Assembly (NCBI RefSeq): GCF_022014595.1
Contig: NZ_CP091740.1
Span: 1,302,001 to 1,366,000, forward strand
Reading direction: 5' to 3'
From: Solitalea lacus
GTDB lineage: Bacteria; Bacteroidota; Bacteroidia; Sphingobacteriales; Sphingobacteriaceae
DNA: 64,000 nucleotides
Part shown: positions 17,420 through 28,222 of the stretch, in pieces
How the letters are laid out: each line of letters opens with the position of its first letter
How positions within the stretch are numbered: position 1 is the first letter of the stretch
Translations under genes and position numbers: made by a program
Notes under the pieces: model-generated
Databases searched by the model: none
What the model was told of the DNA's origin: nothing
Seen by the model: only the letters and a program-made list of their open reading frames with translations

Positions 17420-19360
17420 ATGATTTTTGCTTTTCCTGTTGAAGTCTATTTTATTTCTCTCCTCATTATTGTTCTTGTAGATGGTCTTAAAATGCTGGTA
17501 GAAGCAACCCGACGCTCATGCATTCCTATCAAAGAAAACTCCTTTAAGGATATTACGGTAATTATGTCGGCTTTTAATGAAGAGCGACATATTGTACGGA
17601 CCATTGAATCGTTTTTGAGAAATGGATTTTCACAAAATCAGTTATACATAGTTGATGACGGTAGTACCGATAATACCTATGGTGTAATAAAGTCTGCTGG
17701 TTATGATCAAGTGAACTTATTCAAACGTCAAAATGCCGGAAAGGCCAATCAGCTTGAGTGGTTAATGAAACGAGTTACTACCAGGTACTTGATGATTGTT
17801 GATGCTGATATTTACCTGCAAAATAATTTTCATATTCCTGTTGATCGGTTCGAGTCTCATGAAGTAACTGGTATAGCCTTTAATATTGAACCTTATAATA
17901 TTGGTAGAGGCTTTTTTAGTAGGCTGGCTGTGAACTTGCAGAAGTATGAATATGCTAAATCAATGCTTATTGGCAGGGCTAGTAAAAACCGAACACAATC
18001 TGTATCCTGTATTAGTGGAGCTGCCGGAGTTTTTAAGACAGAGCGACTTAAGTATTTAACTGAAGTGCATAGCGGTGTGTTTAGTGGTGAAGATCTACAG
18101 CGAACGCTTATTGACTTGATTAATGACGGAAATATTATTTTCTCTGAAAGTGTTGTTTATACCGATGTGCCTGAAACTTTTAAATCCCTTACACGCCAGC
18201 GGGTTATAGGTTGGTGGGGAGGTTTGTTTCATTGCTTTCCTCTTTTATTTAAGGTAATGCTTAACCGGAACTCGCCACTCTATCTTCGCTACGAAATGGC
18301 TTATGAATCCGTATCATTAGTGCTTGATCCTCTTAAATTTATCTCCTTTTGCTGTTTGTTGTTTTGGCGTGAGTGGGAGCAATTGACTATGCTGTACTGC
18401 ACTTATACTGTATTTGAAGTAATACTTTTCTCTACCATTTTTAATAAAATGAAGCTCAATGTTTCTCCTGGTATTATTCTTTTACTCTATCCTGTTTATT
18501 CAGTTTATCAAATGATATTGCGTTTAGTTGCATTTGTTTATTATTTGCACAAGCGATTTGTCGCTCAAGAATGGAACCCGGTTTTTCAAACCATAAAAAT
18601 TCTAAGTTTGGTTTTGGGATTACTATTAGTCAGTATAAATAGTAGTGCCCAGGATAAGACTCTTACCGGAAGGATGCTTGTAGGAGAAAAGGAAAATATG
18701 CTTGGTTCGTCAACAGATACAACAATTGCGGATAAACCAAAAGTAAAAAGCATTTTAGGTAAGAAGGATTGGATTGTAAGTACAGCGTTTAATTACCTAT
18801 CACATAATTACCATGATTTTTCGAAAAGCTTGTCTAATGTGAATGTTTATGCAGGGTATAAAAACTACTGGACAGAATTGAGTTTAATAACTGATGAACG
18901 TTTTACTGTAGGCACTTATTTCAAGAAGGGTTATGCATGGGCTCGCTATCGTGATAATGATATGGCGGCGTACGGCAATTACAGTTTACGTGTTTCGCGA
19001 TCATTTCCACATGCAATAAATATCACTTATCAGCATATTTACCAATTTTATGATAGTAAGAACATATTTATTCCAGGAGCTGAAATTGAGCAGTATTTTG
19101 GAGATAATACCAGAGTAAACTTGAGCTTACGGCAGGAAATTGGGCGTTTAGGTGATTTTAGTGGCATGCTTAGGGCTTATTACCGAAAGAATAAATGGAA
19201 TATTAGTGGTGGTGCCGGGGTTAATAGTTACTTGCACAAAACCGGATTTATAAGTTTAGGATACGGGCCTATTTACCTGATTGGATCTTATATCGAAAAA
19301 TTTGATTACTCTAACTTTGATCGAACATCGATAGGCTTGGGTATAAAGCAAACTTTTTAG
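17420..19360 (+). CDS. Fusion of an inner-membrane GT2 glycosyltransferase with a YaiO-like outer-membrane barrel
   Basis: The 646-residue single frame holds two proteins' worth of domains. Residues about 1-25 are a transmembrane helix and about 44-250 a GT2 domain with VDDGSTDNT, DADIYL, ISGAAGVF and SGEDLQRT; QRVIGWWGG stands where canonical processive synthases have QxxRW. Several transmembrane helices follow (about 290-390). Residues about 393-411 form a textbook Bacteroidota signal peptide (ILSLVLGLLLVSINSSAQ) with a likely cleavage after Gln411. The last 235 residues are an aromatic, alternating-strand beta-barrel like YaiO/PgaA-type export porins, ending in the strand IGLGIKQTF. The simplest inference is a polysaccharide synthase and its outer-membrane exit pore made as one polypeptide and separated by signal peptidase. 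Neither the polymer nor the cleavage is shown by sequence. Confidence 0.8.
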   Translation: MIFAFPVEVYFISLLIIVLVDGLKMLVEATRRSCIPIKENSFKDITVIMSAFNEERHIVRTIESFLRNGFSQNQLYIVDDGSTDNTYGVIKSAGYDQVNLFKRQNAGKANQLEWLMKRVTTRYLMIVDADIYLQNNFHIPVDRFESHEVTGIAFNIEPYNIGRGFFSRLAVNLQKYEYAKSMLIGRASKNRTQSVSCISGAAGVFKTERLKYLTEVHSGVFSGEDLQRTLIDLINDGNIIFSESVVYTDVPETFKSLTRQRVIGWWGGLFHCFPLLFKVMLNRNSPLYLRYEMAYESVSLVLDPLKFISFCCLLFWREWEQLTMLYCTYTVFEVILFSTIFNKMKLNVSPGIILLLYPVYSVYQMILRLVAFVYYLHKRFVAQEWNPVFQTIKILSLVLGLLLVSINSSAQDKTLTGRMLVGEKENMLGSSTDTTIADKPKVKSILGKKDWIVSTAFNYLSHNYHDFSKSLSNVNVYAGYKNYWTELSLITDERFTVGTYFKKGYAWARYRDNDMAAYGNYSLRVSRSFPHAINITYQHIYQFYDSKNIFIPGAEIEQYFGDNTRVNLSLRQEIGRLGDFSGMLRAYYRKNKWNISGGAGVNSYLHKTGFISLGYGPIYLIGSYIEKFDYSNFDRTSIGLGIKQTF

Positions 19361-19548
19361 CATGTTGTTCAATCCTTAATCGGTAACTTTAAATTCCTTA
19401 TAAAATTGAATAATGTGTAACTAAATTGTGTTTTAGGTGTTAATTATGCAATTATTCAAAGTTATCGTTGATAAATATTAAACTGAGTATCTGTCTTAGT
19501 TGATGATGTGAGTATTTTTAACTACTTTCGGCTGCTTCTTTTGAGTAG

Positions 19549-20877
<1,329 letters not shown>

Positions 20878-20900
20878 TTGTTCGACAGATATATTTATTG

Positions 20901-20936
20901 AAAACGGATTCGGTACTTGCTGAATCCGTTTTTGTT
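20901..20936 (+). terminator. eno terminator
   Basis: AAAACGGATTC (20901-20911) pairs with GAATCCGTTTT (20922-20932) and is followed by a T-rich tail. Confidence 0.8.
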
Positions 20937-21072
20937 TTATTGCTTTAAAAGTGTCCGGTAATTGTATCGAATACTTTTATTTTATTTTACGAATACAATA
21001 GCTTTTCAATCATTTCTTTACATTTGAATAAATATTTACACTCTACCTTAAATATTCTGAACAAACTACTTT

Positions 21073-23091
21073 ATGAAAAAAATTAGGCTGCTATTTATTG
21101 CAGTTTTTAGCTTTGTTGGCGCTTTTGCCCAAGAAAACCTCTCTTTTGTCAAAGAAATACCCTATAAATTCGGCAATGTTTCAATGAATGAACTGCTTCT
21201 AGAGAAGTATGATAAGGATACATCAGCGAATGCGATCGTGCTGGATGAATTTGGAGAATCTTATATTGATGATCAGGATCCCAGTATGTTAATAGTTGAC
21301 TATTATGGTAAATTGAAAATTTTTAATCAAAAAGGTCAGCCTGAGTCCACAATTGTAATTCCGTTATATGTAGGAGGATTTGGGGAAGAAAAGGTTGATG
21401 CTATCCAGGCTTGGACATACAATCTGGAGAATGGTAAAATAATAAAAGCGAAACTGGCCTATAAGGACTTTGTCATGGAAAAGCAAAACGACAAATACAA
21501 TGTTCTAAAGTTCACCTTTCCGATGGTAAAACCAGGCTCAGTTCTAGAATATAAATACACGCTAAAGACTCCGTATTACTTTTATAATTTTAAAGAATGG
21601 CATTTTCAGGCGGCAATACCTAAAGTTCGAAGTGAATATTGGGCGAAAATTCCAGGGTATTTTACCTATAAAATTACTCTTAAAGGTTTGGAGAAATTAA
21701 CCAAGAATTCCTCAACCGTGCAAAAAGAATGCTTCAACCCTCCAGGGCGACTGGCTGCTGATTGTTTATTCTTGCAAGTTGCAATGGATTCGGTCCCGGC
21801 ATTAAAAGCTGAAGAATTCATGACCACTTTAAGAAATTACCTTTCTCGAGTGGAGTTTGAAATTGAAGAATTTCAGTATACTAATGGCAGTAGAAAAAAG
21901 TTTACTAATACATGGGAAGACGTGGAACGACAGTTATTGTCAGATCCTAAGTTTGGTCCGATATTTCAGAAAAATCAAAAGTTTTATCAGCAATTGCTAA
22001 AGCCTGAGTTCTTAACAATAACTGATTCGTTGAAAAGAGCAACTGTAATTGTAGATTTCTTGAAAAAAGAACTTTCATGGAATGGTAAGCATGGTGTTTT
22101 GGCAGAAAATGAACCTAAAGATATTTGGAGTAAAAAAGAAGGTTCAGTAGCTGAAATCAATTTGTTTTTGATTGGAATGTTAAAAGCTGCTGGATTGAAG
22201 GCCGAACCCGTAATTCTCTCCACTCGAGAAAATGGATATGTTAATAACCTGTACCCGGTATTAACTGATTTCAATTATGTTGTGGCAAGAGTAATGATCA
22301 ACAATAAAGAGTATTTATTAGATATTACTGAAAAGATGCTGCCGTTTGGCCTTTTACCATTGCGTTGTATCAATAATGAAGGTCGACTAATTGTGCTGAA
22401 AAAATCAGGATGGATAAAGCTCGTTCCAAATTTTTATGATATGAGTCAATCTATTATTAATATGGCTGTAAAGCCCAATGGGTCGGTACAAGGGACCTGT
22501 CAGATGAGTAAGCTCTATTATCAGGCATTAAATGATCGAAAAGAAATTGCTAGATTTTCGACACTGGATGATTATGTTAAAGCATATCAGAAAAAACTTA
22601 CTCCAGTAAAGATAAGTGACTTTAAAATTGAAAATGTTGATAGTTTATCTGAAACGTTAAATACAATGTTTTCTTTCGAGATGGAAAATGAAGAATCAAC
22701 TGTAGTCGATAAAATCTATGTAAATCCTTATCTGTTTGATAAGCTATCGGCAAATCCCTTTAAACAGCATTTGCGTTCATATCCAATAGAGTTTGGAACA
22801 AAAAAGCGTTTGGGTGCAACCATAGCCATTAGTATTCCTGATGGATATGAGGTAGAATATGTTCCTCAGAATAAGAAAATTGTTCTTCCGGAAAGAAATG
22901 CCTCTTATTCAGCTGACTATAAAATTGATGATAACATTGTTGTAATTCAAAGTGTTCTAAAGCTCGGTAATGATGTATACGAGCGAGAGTATTATCAATA
23001 TTTTAAAGAGCTCTTTGGGCAGATAATAAAAGAACAAAACGAAACAATTATACTTCGTAAAAGACAAAGCGGATCAACTAAATCAAAATAA
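21073..23091 (+). CDS. Secreted DUF3857 / transglutaminase-like protein
   Basis: The 672-residue protein has a signal peptide (MKKIRLLFIAVFSFVGAFAQ), an N-terminal DUF3857 domain (about residues 60-235; VLEYKYTLKTPYYFYNFKEW), a transglutaminase-like core (about 300-420; WSKKEGSVAEINLFLIGMLK and FNYVVARVMINNKEYLLDIT) and a C-terminal beta-rich domain. The usual catalytic Cys-His-Asp triad is not intact: the position before the helix carries Ser/Ala (EGSVAEIN) instead of Cys, so it is probably a non-enzymatic binding domain. Such proteins are frequent in Bacteroidota envelopes but unassigned. A decayed copy of its C-terminal part lies 1.4 kb downstream, beyond the NCS2 gene. It converges with that gene with only 4 nt between stops. 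Confidence 0.88.
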   Translation: MKKIRLLFIAVFSFVGAFAQENLSFVKEIPYKFGNVSMNELLLEKYDKDTSANAIVLDEFGESYIDDQDPSMLIVDYYGKLKIFNQKGQPESTIVIPLYVGGFGEEKVDAIQAWTYNLENGKIIKAKLAYKDFVMEKQNDKYNVLKFTFPMVKPGSVLEYKYTLKTPYYFYNFKEWHFQAAIPKVRSEYWAKIPGYFTYKITLKGLEKLTKNSSTVQKECFNPPGRLAADCLFLQVAMDSVPALKAEEFMTTLRNYLSRVEFEIEEFQYTNGSRKKFTNTWEDVERQLLSDPKFGPIFQKNQKFYQQLLKPEFLTITDSLKRATVIVDFLKKELSWNGKHGVLAENEPKDIWSKKEGSVAEINLFLIGMLKAAGLKAEPVILSTRENGYVNNLYPVLTDFNYVVARVMINNKEYLLDITEKMLPFGLLPLRCINNEGRLIVLKKSGWIKLVPNFYDMSQSIINMAVKPNGSVQGTCQMSKLYYQALNDRKEIARFSTLDDYVKAYQKKLTPVKISDFKIENVDSLSETLNTMFSFEMENEESTVVDKIYVNPYLFDKLSANPFKQHLRSYPIEFGTKKRLGATIAISIPDGYEVEYVPQNKKIVLPERNASYSADYKIDDNIVVIQSVLKLGNDVYEREYYQYFKELFGQIIKEQNETIILRKRQSGSTKSK

Positions 23092-23095
23092 GTAA

Positions 23096-24391
23096 TTACG
23101 CCCAAAACAACTTTAGTATAAACAAGATGGCAGTTACATATACTGTAATGCTAATTTGGGAAGCCCTGCCCGTAAACAGTTTGATGAAAACGAAGGAAAG
23201 CATTCCAAAAACAATGCCTTGTGCAATACTATAGGTAAAAGGCATCATTACCATTGTCATAAATGCAGGAATGGCCTCTGTAAGGTCGTCGAAGTTTATA
23301 GTTAAGATAGAAGAAACCATAAATAGACCCACAATTATGAGGGCGGGTGCGGTTGCTGCCGAGGGGATCATGAGGAATAACGGCGCAAAGAACATGGCTA
23401 TAAAAAACATACAAGCAGTACTTAAAGCTGTCAGCCCTGTTCGGCCACCTGCAGCAACTCCTGATGCACTTTCTACATAAGCCGTTATGGTACTTGTTCC
23501 TAAAATAGCTCCAATTGTAGTTCCAAATGCATCGGCAAATAAGGCTTGTTTAACTTTAGGAAAACTGCCGTTTTTGTCAATCAGTCCCGCCTTGGCTGCA
23601 AGGCCTAAAAGGGTTCCTACCGTATCAAATAGGTTAACAAACAGAAACGTTAGGACAACCATAAGCATGTCGGTGGAGAATAAGTCATTCCAAACAAACT
23701 TTGCGAAAATAGGAGATATTGAAGGCGGAATACTAATTAGATGTTCTTTAGGTATTATTGTTATACCTAATGGAATACCAATTATTGTTCCTGCAATGAT
23801 TCCTATTAAAATGGCCGATTTGATATTTAAGGATACTAAAACTCCTGTAATTAGTAAACCAACTAACCCAATCCAAACTTTTGAGTCAGTCATTTTTCCA
23901 AGTGTTACCAGGGTTTCAGTATTGCCAGTAACCATTCCAGTATGTTGAAGTCCAATGAATGTTATAAATAAACCGATGCCGACAGGTATGGCATCTTTTA
24001 AGGTTTGGGGTATACTGTTAATAATTAACTCACGAACATTAAAGAAGGTTAAAACTAAAAATATCAGGCCCTCAATAAATACAGCTGTTATGGCCATTTG
24101 CCATGAATACCCCATGATTTGTACCACGGTAAAAGCAAAAAAAGCATTAAGGCCCATGCCCGGAGCTGCGGCAATAGGTAAGTTTGCCAAAAAAGCCATT
24201 GTTAGTGTGGCAATAATGGTAGACAAGGCAGTGGTTGTAAACAATGCTGCTTTGTCCATGCCGGTCGTGCCTAAAATGGAAGGGTTAACAGCCAAAATAT
24301 AGGCCATTGTCATAAATGTGGTTATTCCAGCTAATACTTCAGTTTTTACAGTTGTGTTATGAGCAGAAAGTTGAAATAGTTTTTCAAACAT
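23096..24391 (-). CDS. NCS2 family nucleobase permease (AzgA/PbuG-like)
   Basis: The 431-residue transporter has about 12-14 hydrophobic segments and the AzgA-subfamily signatures TEVLAGITTFMTMAYILAVN at the N-terminus, NLPIAAAPGMGLNAFFAFTV, and LGTSTITAYVESASGVAAGG with TGLTAL. Family members import adenine, guanine or hypoxanthine with protons. No purine-salvage gene is adjacent and no purine riboswitch is visible in the 70-nt leader. It lies inverted between the intact DUF3857 gene and a decayed paralogue of that gene. Confidence 0.92.
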   Translation of the reverse strand: MFEKLFQLSAHNTTVKTEVLAGITTFMTMAYILAVNPSILGTTGMDKAALFTTTALSTIIATLTMAFLANLPIAAAPGMGLNAFFAFTVVQIMGYSWQMAITAVFIEGLIFLVLTFFNVRELIINSIPQTLKDAIPVGIGLFITFIGLQHTGMVTGNTETLVTLGKMTDSKVWIGLVGLLITGVLVSLNIKSAILIGIIAGTIIGIPLGITIIPKEHLISIPPSISPIFAKFVWNDLFSTDMLMVVLTFLFVNLFDTVGTLLGLAAKAGLIDKNGSFPKVKQALFADAFGTTIGAILGTSTITAYVESASGVAAGGRTGLTALSTACMFFIAMFFAPLFLMIPSAATAPALIIVGLFMVSSILTINFDDLTEAIPAFMTMVMMPFTYSIAQGIVFGMLSFVFIKLFTGRASQISITVYVTAILFILKLFWA

Positions 24392-24465
24392 AACATGTAG
24401 GATAGTAATACTGAATTTAAGAAAAAAAGAAGAAGAAAGTTGGATTTAAATTTTGACAGTGATAA

Positions 24466-24747
24466 ACCATTAAGTATAATTTATTTAAATTCCTATTTTT
24501 CGATAGAAACACAAAGAATCCGTTTAATCAGAATTTGCGATCATTTCCTATTGATTATAGTTTAAAAAAATCAGTATCGTTGTTATCAATATTAAACATT
24601 CAAGGTTTGTTAAAGCTTGATCAGGAGATTTATCCAATGGAATATTATGAAGCCATAAAAGGACAGTTCGGTTTAATGATTAAAAAGCAAAATGAGCCAA
24701 TTGTTTTGAAGCTTAAATCTTCAATAAATAGTCTAAAAAACAAGTAA
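24466..24747 (+). pseudogene. Decayed C-terminal remnant of a DUF3857 paralogue
   Basis: In one frame 24473-24499 reads SIIYLNSYF, matching KIYVNPYLF of the intact protein at 21073-23091. Then the frame shifts by one (five instead of six T residues at 24496-24500) and continues FDRNTKNPFNQNLRSFPIDY, matching FDKLSANPFKQHLRSYPIEF. About 45 residues are then missing in frame, and the match resumes with IQGLLKLDQEIYPMEYY against IQSVLKLGNDVYEREYY, to the stop codon at 24747. It is thus a broken second copy of the upstream gene with a frameshift and an internal deletion. The stretch between 24535 and 24747 is an open frame of 70 codons but is not expected to make a functional protein. Confidence 0.85.
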
Positions 24748-24790
24748 TATGTAAATACACCTAGATCTTTACTTCATTGAAGTTCGTGTA

Positions 24791-25507
24791 TTATTTTATT
24801 CCAAAGTTATGCCATACCGGATCTTTAGGTAAAGGAGCAACTATCTCCATTAGCTCTTTTTTCACTGGATGTTCGAAAGTGATTTTGCGTGCATGGAGGT
24901 TAATGCTCCAATCGGGGTTAGATCGTTGGAAACCATACTTGCGGTCTCCTCGTATAGGACATCCCATATGAGATAACTGAACCCTGATTTGGTGATGACG
25001 TCCGGTTACGGGCTTAACTTCGAGCAAATAGTAAGTGTCCGATTTGGCAATTACTTTATAGCTTAATTCACAACGTAAAGCGCCTTCCACTTCTGATTCA
25101 GTATTATATGCTTTCGAGGTATTCGTTTGTGGATTTTTTCTCAAATAATTAACAAGTGTAGCTTCGAGTTTGGGAGGCTGATTTTTAACAATAGCCCAAT
25201 AAGTTTTCTGAATATCACGCTCTTTGAAAAGTTTATTGAAGCGCTCCAACGCCTTACTTGTTTTGGCAAATAAAATAACACCACTGACAGGTCGATCCAA
25301 ACGATGAATTAATCCAGCAAAGGCCGCTCCCGGCTTGTTATAAGTGTATTTTATATAGTCTTTTACAAAGTCAATTAATGGTTTGTCTCCTGATTCGTCA
25401 GCTTGCACAGCAATACCTGCAGGCTTATTAATGGCTAGTAAGTGATTGTCTTCGTAAAGTACTTCAATGTCTTTGTATGTATAGGTATTTGCTAGGCCTT
25501 TTCCCAT
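24791..25507 (-). CDS. RluA-family pseudouridine synthase
   Basis: The 238-residue protein has the RluA catalytic motif GLIHRLDRPVSGVILFAKT with the active-site Asp, the start YEDNHLLAINKPAGIAVQ and the C-terminal KPVTGRHHQIRVQLSHMGCP. It isomerises uridine in rRNA or tRNA. There is no N-terminal S4 domain, so it is of the short, RluA/TruC-like type; the target site cannot be assigned. The gene is transcribed alone towards the DUF3857 remnant. Confidence 0.92.
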   Translation of the reverse strand: MGKGLANTYTYKDIEVLYEDNHLLAINKPAGIAVQADESGDKPLIDFVKDYIKYTYNKPGAAFAGLIHRLDRPVSGVILFAKTSKALERFNKLFKERDIQKTYWAIVKNQPPKLEATLVNYLRKNPQTNTSKAYNTESEVEGALRCELSYKVIAKSDTYYLLEVKPVTGRHHQIRVQLSHMGCPIRGDRKYGFQRSNPDWSINLHARKITFEHPVKKELMEIVAPLPKDPVWHNFGIK

Positions 25508-25600
25508 TCCGTTATCATTTTAGATTTTAGATTTCAGAATTACAAGAGGTGTCTCAATTGGAAAACGTAAATCCAAAATCACATATCAATTCCCTTATTC

Positions 25601-25617
25601 CCGTAATTTTATTACGG
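25601..25617. repeat. Short perfect inverted repeat upstream of the RluA-type gene
   Basis: CCGTAAT TTT ATTACGG is a 7-bp stem with a 3-nt loop in the region between panB and the RluA-type gene. It could be an operator or a weak terminator; nothing favours either. Confidence 0.4.
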
Positions 25618-25690
25618 ATTTATGGTCATAGAAATTCAAATAGGTTTAATTTGTAAATGTAAAGTTAGGTTAATAGTAAACCTATACTGT

Positions 25691-26506
25691 TTAATATTGT
25701 TCTTTTTTATTAGGAAAATCCTGACTTTTTACGTCGGCAATGTATTTCTTTACAGCCCCTCCAATTTCCTCAAATAAGTTTAAGTATTGACGTAAAAAAC
25801 GAGGACGGAATCCTTTTGTTATACCCAACATGTCATTTATAACCAATACCTGACCATCAACATCTGGTCCTGCTCCAATTCCAATGATTGGGATTTTTAC
25901 TAAAGAGGTCGCTTCTTTGGCCAGTTTTGCGGGTATTTTCTCTAAAACAGCTGCAAAGCACCCCGATTGTTGTAGCAATTGAATATCGTCCAGTAGTTTT
26001 TTAGCTTCAGCTTCTTCTTTTGCTCTTACTGTATAAGTACCAAATTTATAAATAGACTGTGGTGTTAAGCCTAAATGTCCCATAACAGGAATTCCAGCTG
26101 AAATAATCCGCTCAATTGATTCCTTTACTTCTGCTCCTCCTTCAAGTTTTACTGCATGCGCACCCGATTCTTTCATGATGCGAATGGCAGAGGCAAGAGC
26201 CTCTTTTGAATTACCTTGATACGAACCGAAAGGTAAATCAACTACCACCAACGCGCGCTTGGCCCCCCTTACTACAGACGATGCATGGTAAATCATTTGG
26301 TCGAGCGTAATAGGGAGCGTGGTTTCATGGCCTGCCATTACATTTGATGCAGAGTCGCCCACTAAAAGAACGTCAATGCCGGCGTTGTCGAGGATTACTG
26401 CGGTGGAATAATCATAAGCGGTAAGCATTGAAATTTTTTCTCCGTTCATCTTCATTTCCTGAACGGTATTGGTGGTAATGCGTCTGATTTCGGTATTGAC
26501 TGACAT
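25691..26506 (-). CDS. panB: 3-methyl-2-oxobutanoate hydroxymethyltransferase
   Basis: The 271-residue protein is the first enzyme of pantothenate synthesis (ketopantoate from alpha-ketoisovalerate and methylene-THF). It has [40 protein letters not shown] with metal-binding Asp, [10 protein letters not shown] with the second metal-binding Asp, [22 protein letters not shown] and [16 protein letters not shown]. panC/panD are not adjacent. The gene diverges from carA; a TACTTTCG box on the minus strand about 28 nt upstream of the start may be its promoter. Confidence 0.96.
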   Translation of the reverse strand: MSVNTEIRRITTNTVQEMKMNGEKISMLTAYDYSTAVILDNAGIDVLLVGDSASNVMAGHETTLPITLDQMIYHASSVVRGAKRALVVVDLPFGSYQGNSKEALASAIRIMKESGAHAVKLEGGAEVKESIERIISAGIPVMGHLGLTPQSIYKFGTYTVRAKEEAEAKKLLDDIQLLQQSGCFAAVLEKIPAKLAKEATSLVKIPIIGIGAGPDVDGQVLVINDMLGITKGFRPRFLRQYLNLFEEIGGAVKKYIADVKSQDFPNKKEQY

Positions 26507-26553
26507 TTTGTGGAATTTTTGTGTAAAAGCAAGCGAAAGTACCTGATTTTTTC

Positions 26554-26561
26554 TACCTTTG
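26554..26561 (+). promoter_or_regulatory. Promoter -7 box of carA
   Basis: TACCTTTG followed by C ends 7 nt before the carA ATG, predicting a leader of about 4 nt. The -33 region is not conserved. Confidence 0.55.
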
Positions 26562-26568
26562 CAACTTA

Positions 26569-27666
26569 ATGAGCACGTTCGAGAAAATCCCTGCTGTACT
26601 GTTGCTTGAGGATGGTACAGTATTCCACGGAAAAGCTGCCGGTAAAATAGGAACCACCACCGGCGAAATATGTTTTAATACCGGAATGACCGGTTATCAA
26701 GAAATTTTCACTGACCCTTCTTATTATCGGCAAATCATGGTTACTACCAATGCACATATTGGTAACTATGGTATTTCTGATGAGGAAGTTGAATCAGATT
26801 CAGTAAAAATTGCTGGGTTGGTTTGTAAAAATTTTACGTCAAATTATTCGCGTAAAATGGCCGACGAATCAATTCAGGAATATTACTTGAATGAAAATGT
26901 AGTTGCCATTAGTAATGTTGACACCCGTCAGTTGGTGCGCCACATTCGTGATAAAGGCGCTATGAACGGTATTATTTCTTCTGAGATTCTTGATATTGAA
27001 GAGTTAAAGAAAAAGTTAGCTGAAGTTCCTTCTATGGAAGGTTTAGAACTATCGTCAGAAGTAAGTACAACTGAGCCTTATTTCTACGGAAATTCAGAAG
27101 CTGCTTACCGTGTTGCGGTGTTGGATTTAGGGGTGAAGAAAAATATCCTTCGAAATTTTGATGATCGTGATGTTTACTGCAAGGTATTCCCGGCTAAAAC
27201 TTCTTTTGAAGAAATGGAGCAATGGAAACCACACGGTTATTTTATTTCAAATGGTCCTGGTGATCCTGGTGCTATGCCTTACGGGGTTGAAACTGTAACT
27301 AAAATTTTAGCCGCTAACAAACCTATGTTCGGTATTTGTTTAGGTCACCAAATGTTAGCACAGGCAAACGGTATATCAACTTATAAGATGAAAAATGGTC
27401 ACCGCGGATTAAACCACCCGGTTAAGAACATAATTAAAAATCACTGTGAAGTAACTTCTCAAAACCACGGCTTTGCTGTAAACCCTGATGAAGTGAAAGC
27501 CTCGGATAAAGTGGAGATTACTCACCTTAACCTTAACGACGGTACCATTGAAGGTATTCGCGTAAAAGGTAAAAAAGCATTTTCGGTGCAATACCATCCA
27601 GAATCGTCTCCAGGTCCGCATGATTCACGTTATTTGTTTGATGATTTTGTAGCTATGCTGAGCTAA
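26569..27666 (+). CDS. carA: Carbamoyl-phosphate synthase small (glutaminase) subunit
   Basis: The 365-residue protein supplies ammonia from glutamine to carbamoyl-phosphate synthetase for pyrimidine and arginine synthesis. It has the N-terminal CPSase small-chain domain ([36 protein letters not shown]) and a class I amidotransferase domain with the nucleophile in [16 protein letters not shown] and the His-Glu pair in [13 protein letters not shown]. carB is not adjacent. The predicted mRNA is nearly leaderless. Confidence 0.97.
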   Translation: MSTFEKIPAVLLLEDGTVFHGKAAGKIGTTTGEICFNTGMTGYQEIFTDPSYYRQIMVTTNAHIGNYGISDEEVESDSVKIAGLVCKNFTSNYSRKMADESIQEYYLNENVVAISNVDTRQLVRHIRDKGAMNGIISSEILDIEELKKKLAEVPSMEGLELSSEVSTTEPYFYGNSEAAYRVAVLDLGVKKNILRNFDDRDVYCKVFPAKTSFEEMEQWKPHGYFISNGPGDPGAMPYGVETVTKILAANKPMFGICLGHQMLAQANGISTYKMKNGHRGLNHPVKNIIKNHCEVTSQNHGFAVNPDEVKASDKVEITHLNLNDGTIEGIRVKGKKAFSVQYHPESSPGPHDSRYLFDDFVAMLS

Positions 27667-27726
27667 AAGATATATCTAAGAAGTAAGATGCAAGAGCGAG
27701 GATTTGGCTTGTGTTAACTTCTGAAT

Positions 27727-27770
27727 AACAAAAGCGGGCTGTTGTAAATAACAGCCCGCTTTTGTTTATT
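27727..27770. terminator. Bidirectional terminator between carA and the ArsC-like gene
   Basis: A perfect 17-bp stem (27727-27743 with 27750-27766), core AAAAGCGGGCTGTT, with T or A runs on both flanks serves both convergent genes. Confidence 0.85.
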
Positions 27771-27784
27771 GGAATAATTATAAC

Positions 27785-28138
27785 TTACTTTAATTTACCT
27801 ATCATTTCCTCTACAACTTTTGGACTGTTGCCTACAAAGATTTTATCTCCTGAAACTACAACCGGGCGTTTTAAAAACGTGTACTCTTGTAAAATTAAAT
27901 CACGGTAATCGTTTTCTGTCAGGGTCTTTTCATGTAAGCCCATAGGCCTGAATTTTTGTGACCGGCGGCTAAACAAAGCTTCGTAAGATCCTGCTAATTT
28001 CATCATTGCTTCTAATTGGTCGGTACTTATGGGCTGGGTTTTAATGTCTTGCTTTTCAAACTTAACACCTGCGTATTCGGCGTTTTTAATAATCTTACTG
28101 CATGTACTACAGGTTGAAAGGTGATATATCTTGTTCAT
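27785..28138 (-). CDS. ArsC/Spx-type thioredoxin-fold protein
   Basis: The 117-residue protein belongs to the ArsC/Spx family: IYHLSTCSTCSKII carries a CxxC pair at residues 10 and 13 in the thioredoxin-fold N-terminus, and FLKRPVVVSGDKIFVGNSP is the typical cis-Pro strand followed by a helix. Members are arsenate reductases or Spx-like regulators. No arsenic genes are adjacent and the classic ArsC residues cannot be confirmed, so a general redox role (YffB/Spx-like) is as likely as arsenate reduction. Confidence 0.82.
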   Translation of the reverse strand: MNKIYHLSTCSTCSKIIKNAEYAGVKFEKQDIKTQPISTDQLEAMMKLAGSYEALFSRRSQKFRPMGLHEKTLTENDYRDLILQEYTFLKRPVVVSGDKIFVGNSPKVVEEMIGKLK

Positions 28139-28222
28139 CTTAATGCTAAAATGTTTGCTGGGAAATTAAGTATTTACAGGTTTTTTTATTGGATTTAATT
28201 TTGCATGCCACTCTTTTAATAA

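Noticed and set aside
23487-24302. Plus-strand open frames across the NCS2 permease gene
   Set aside because: They run antisense to an intact, well-recognised gene and have no recognisable domain.
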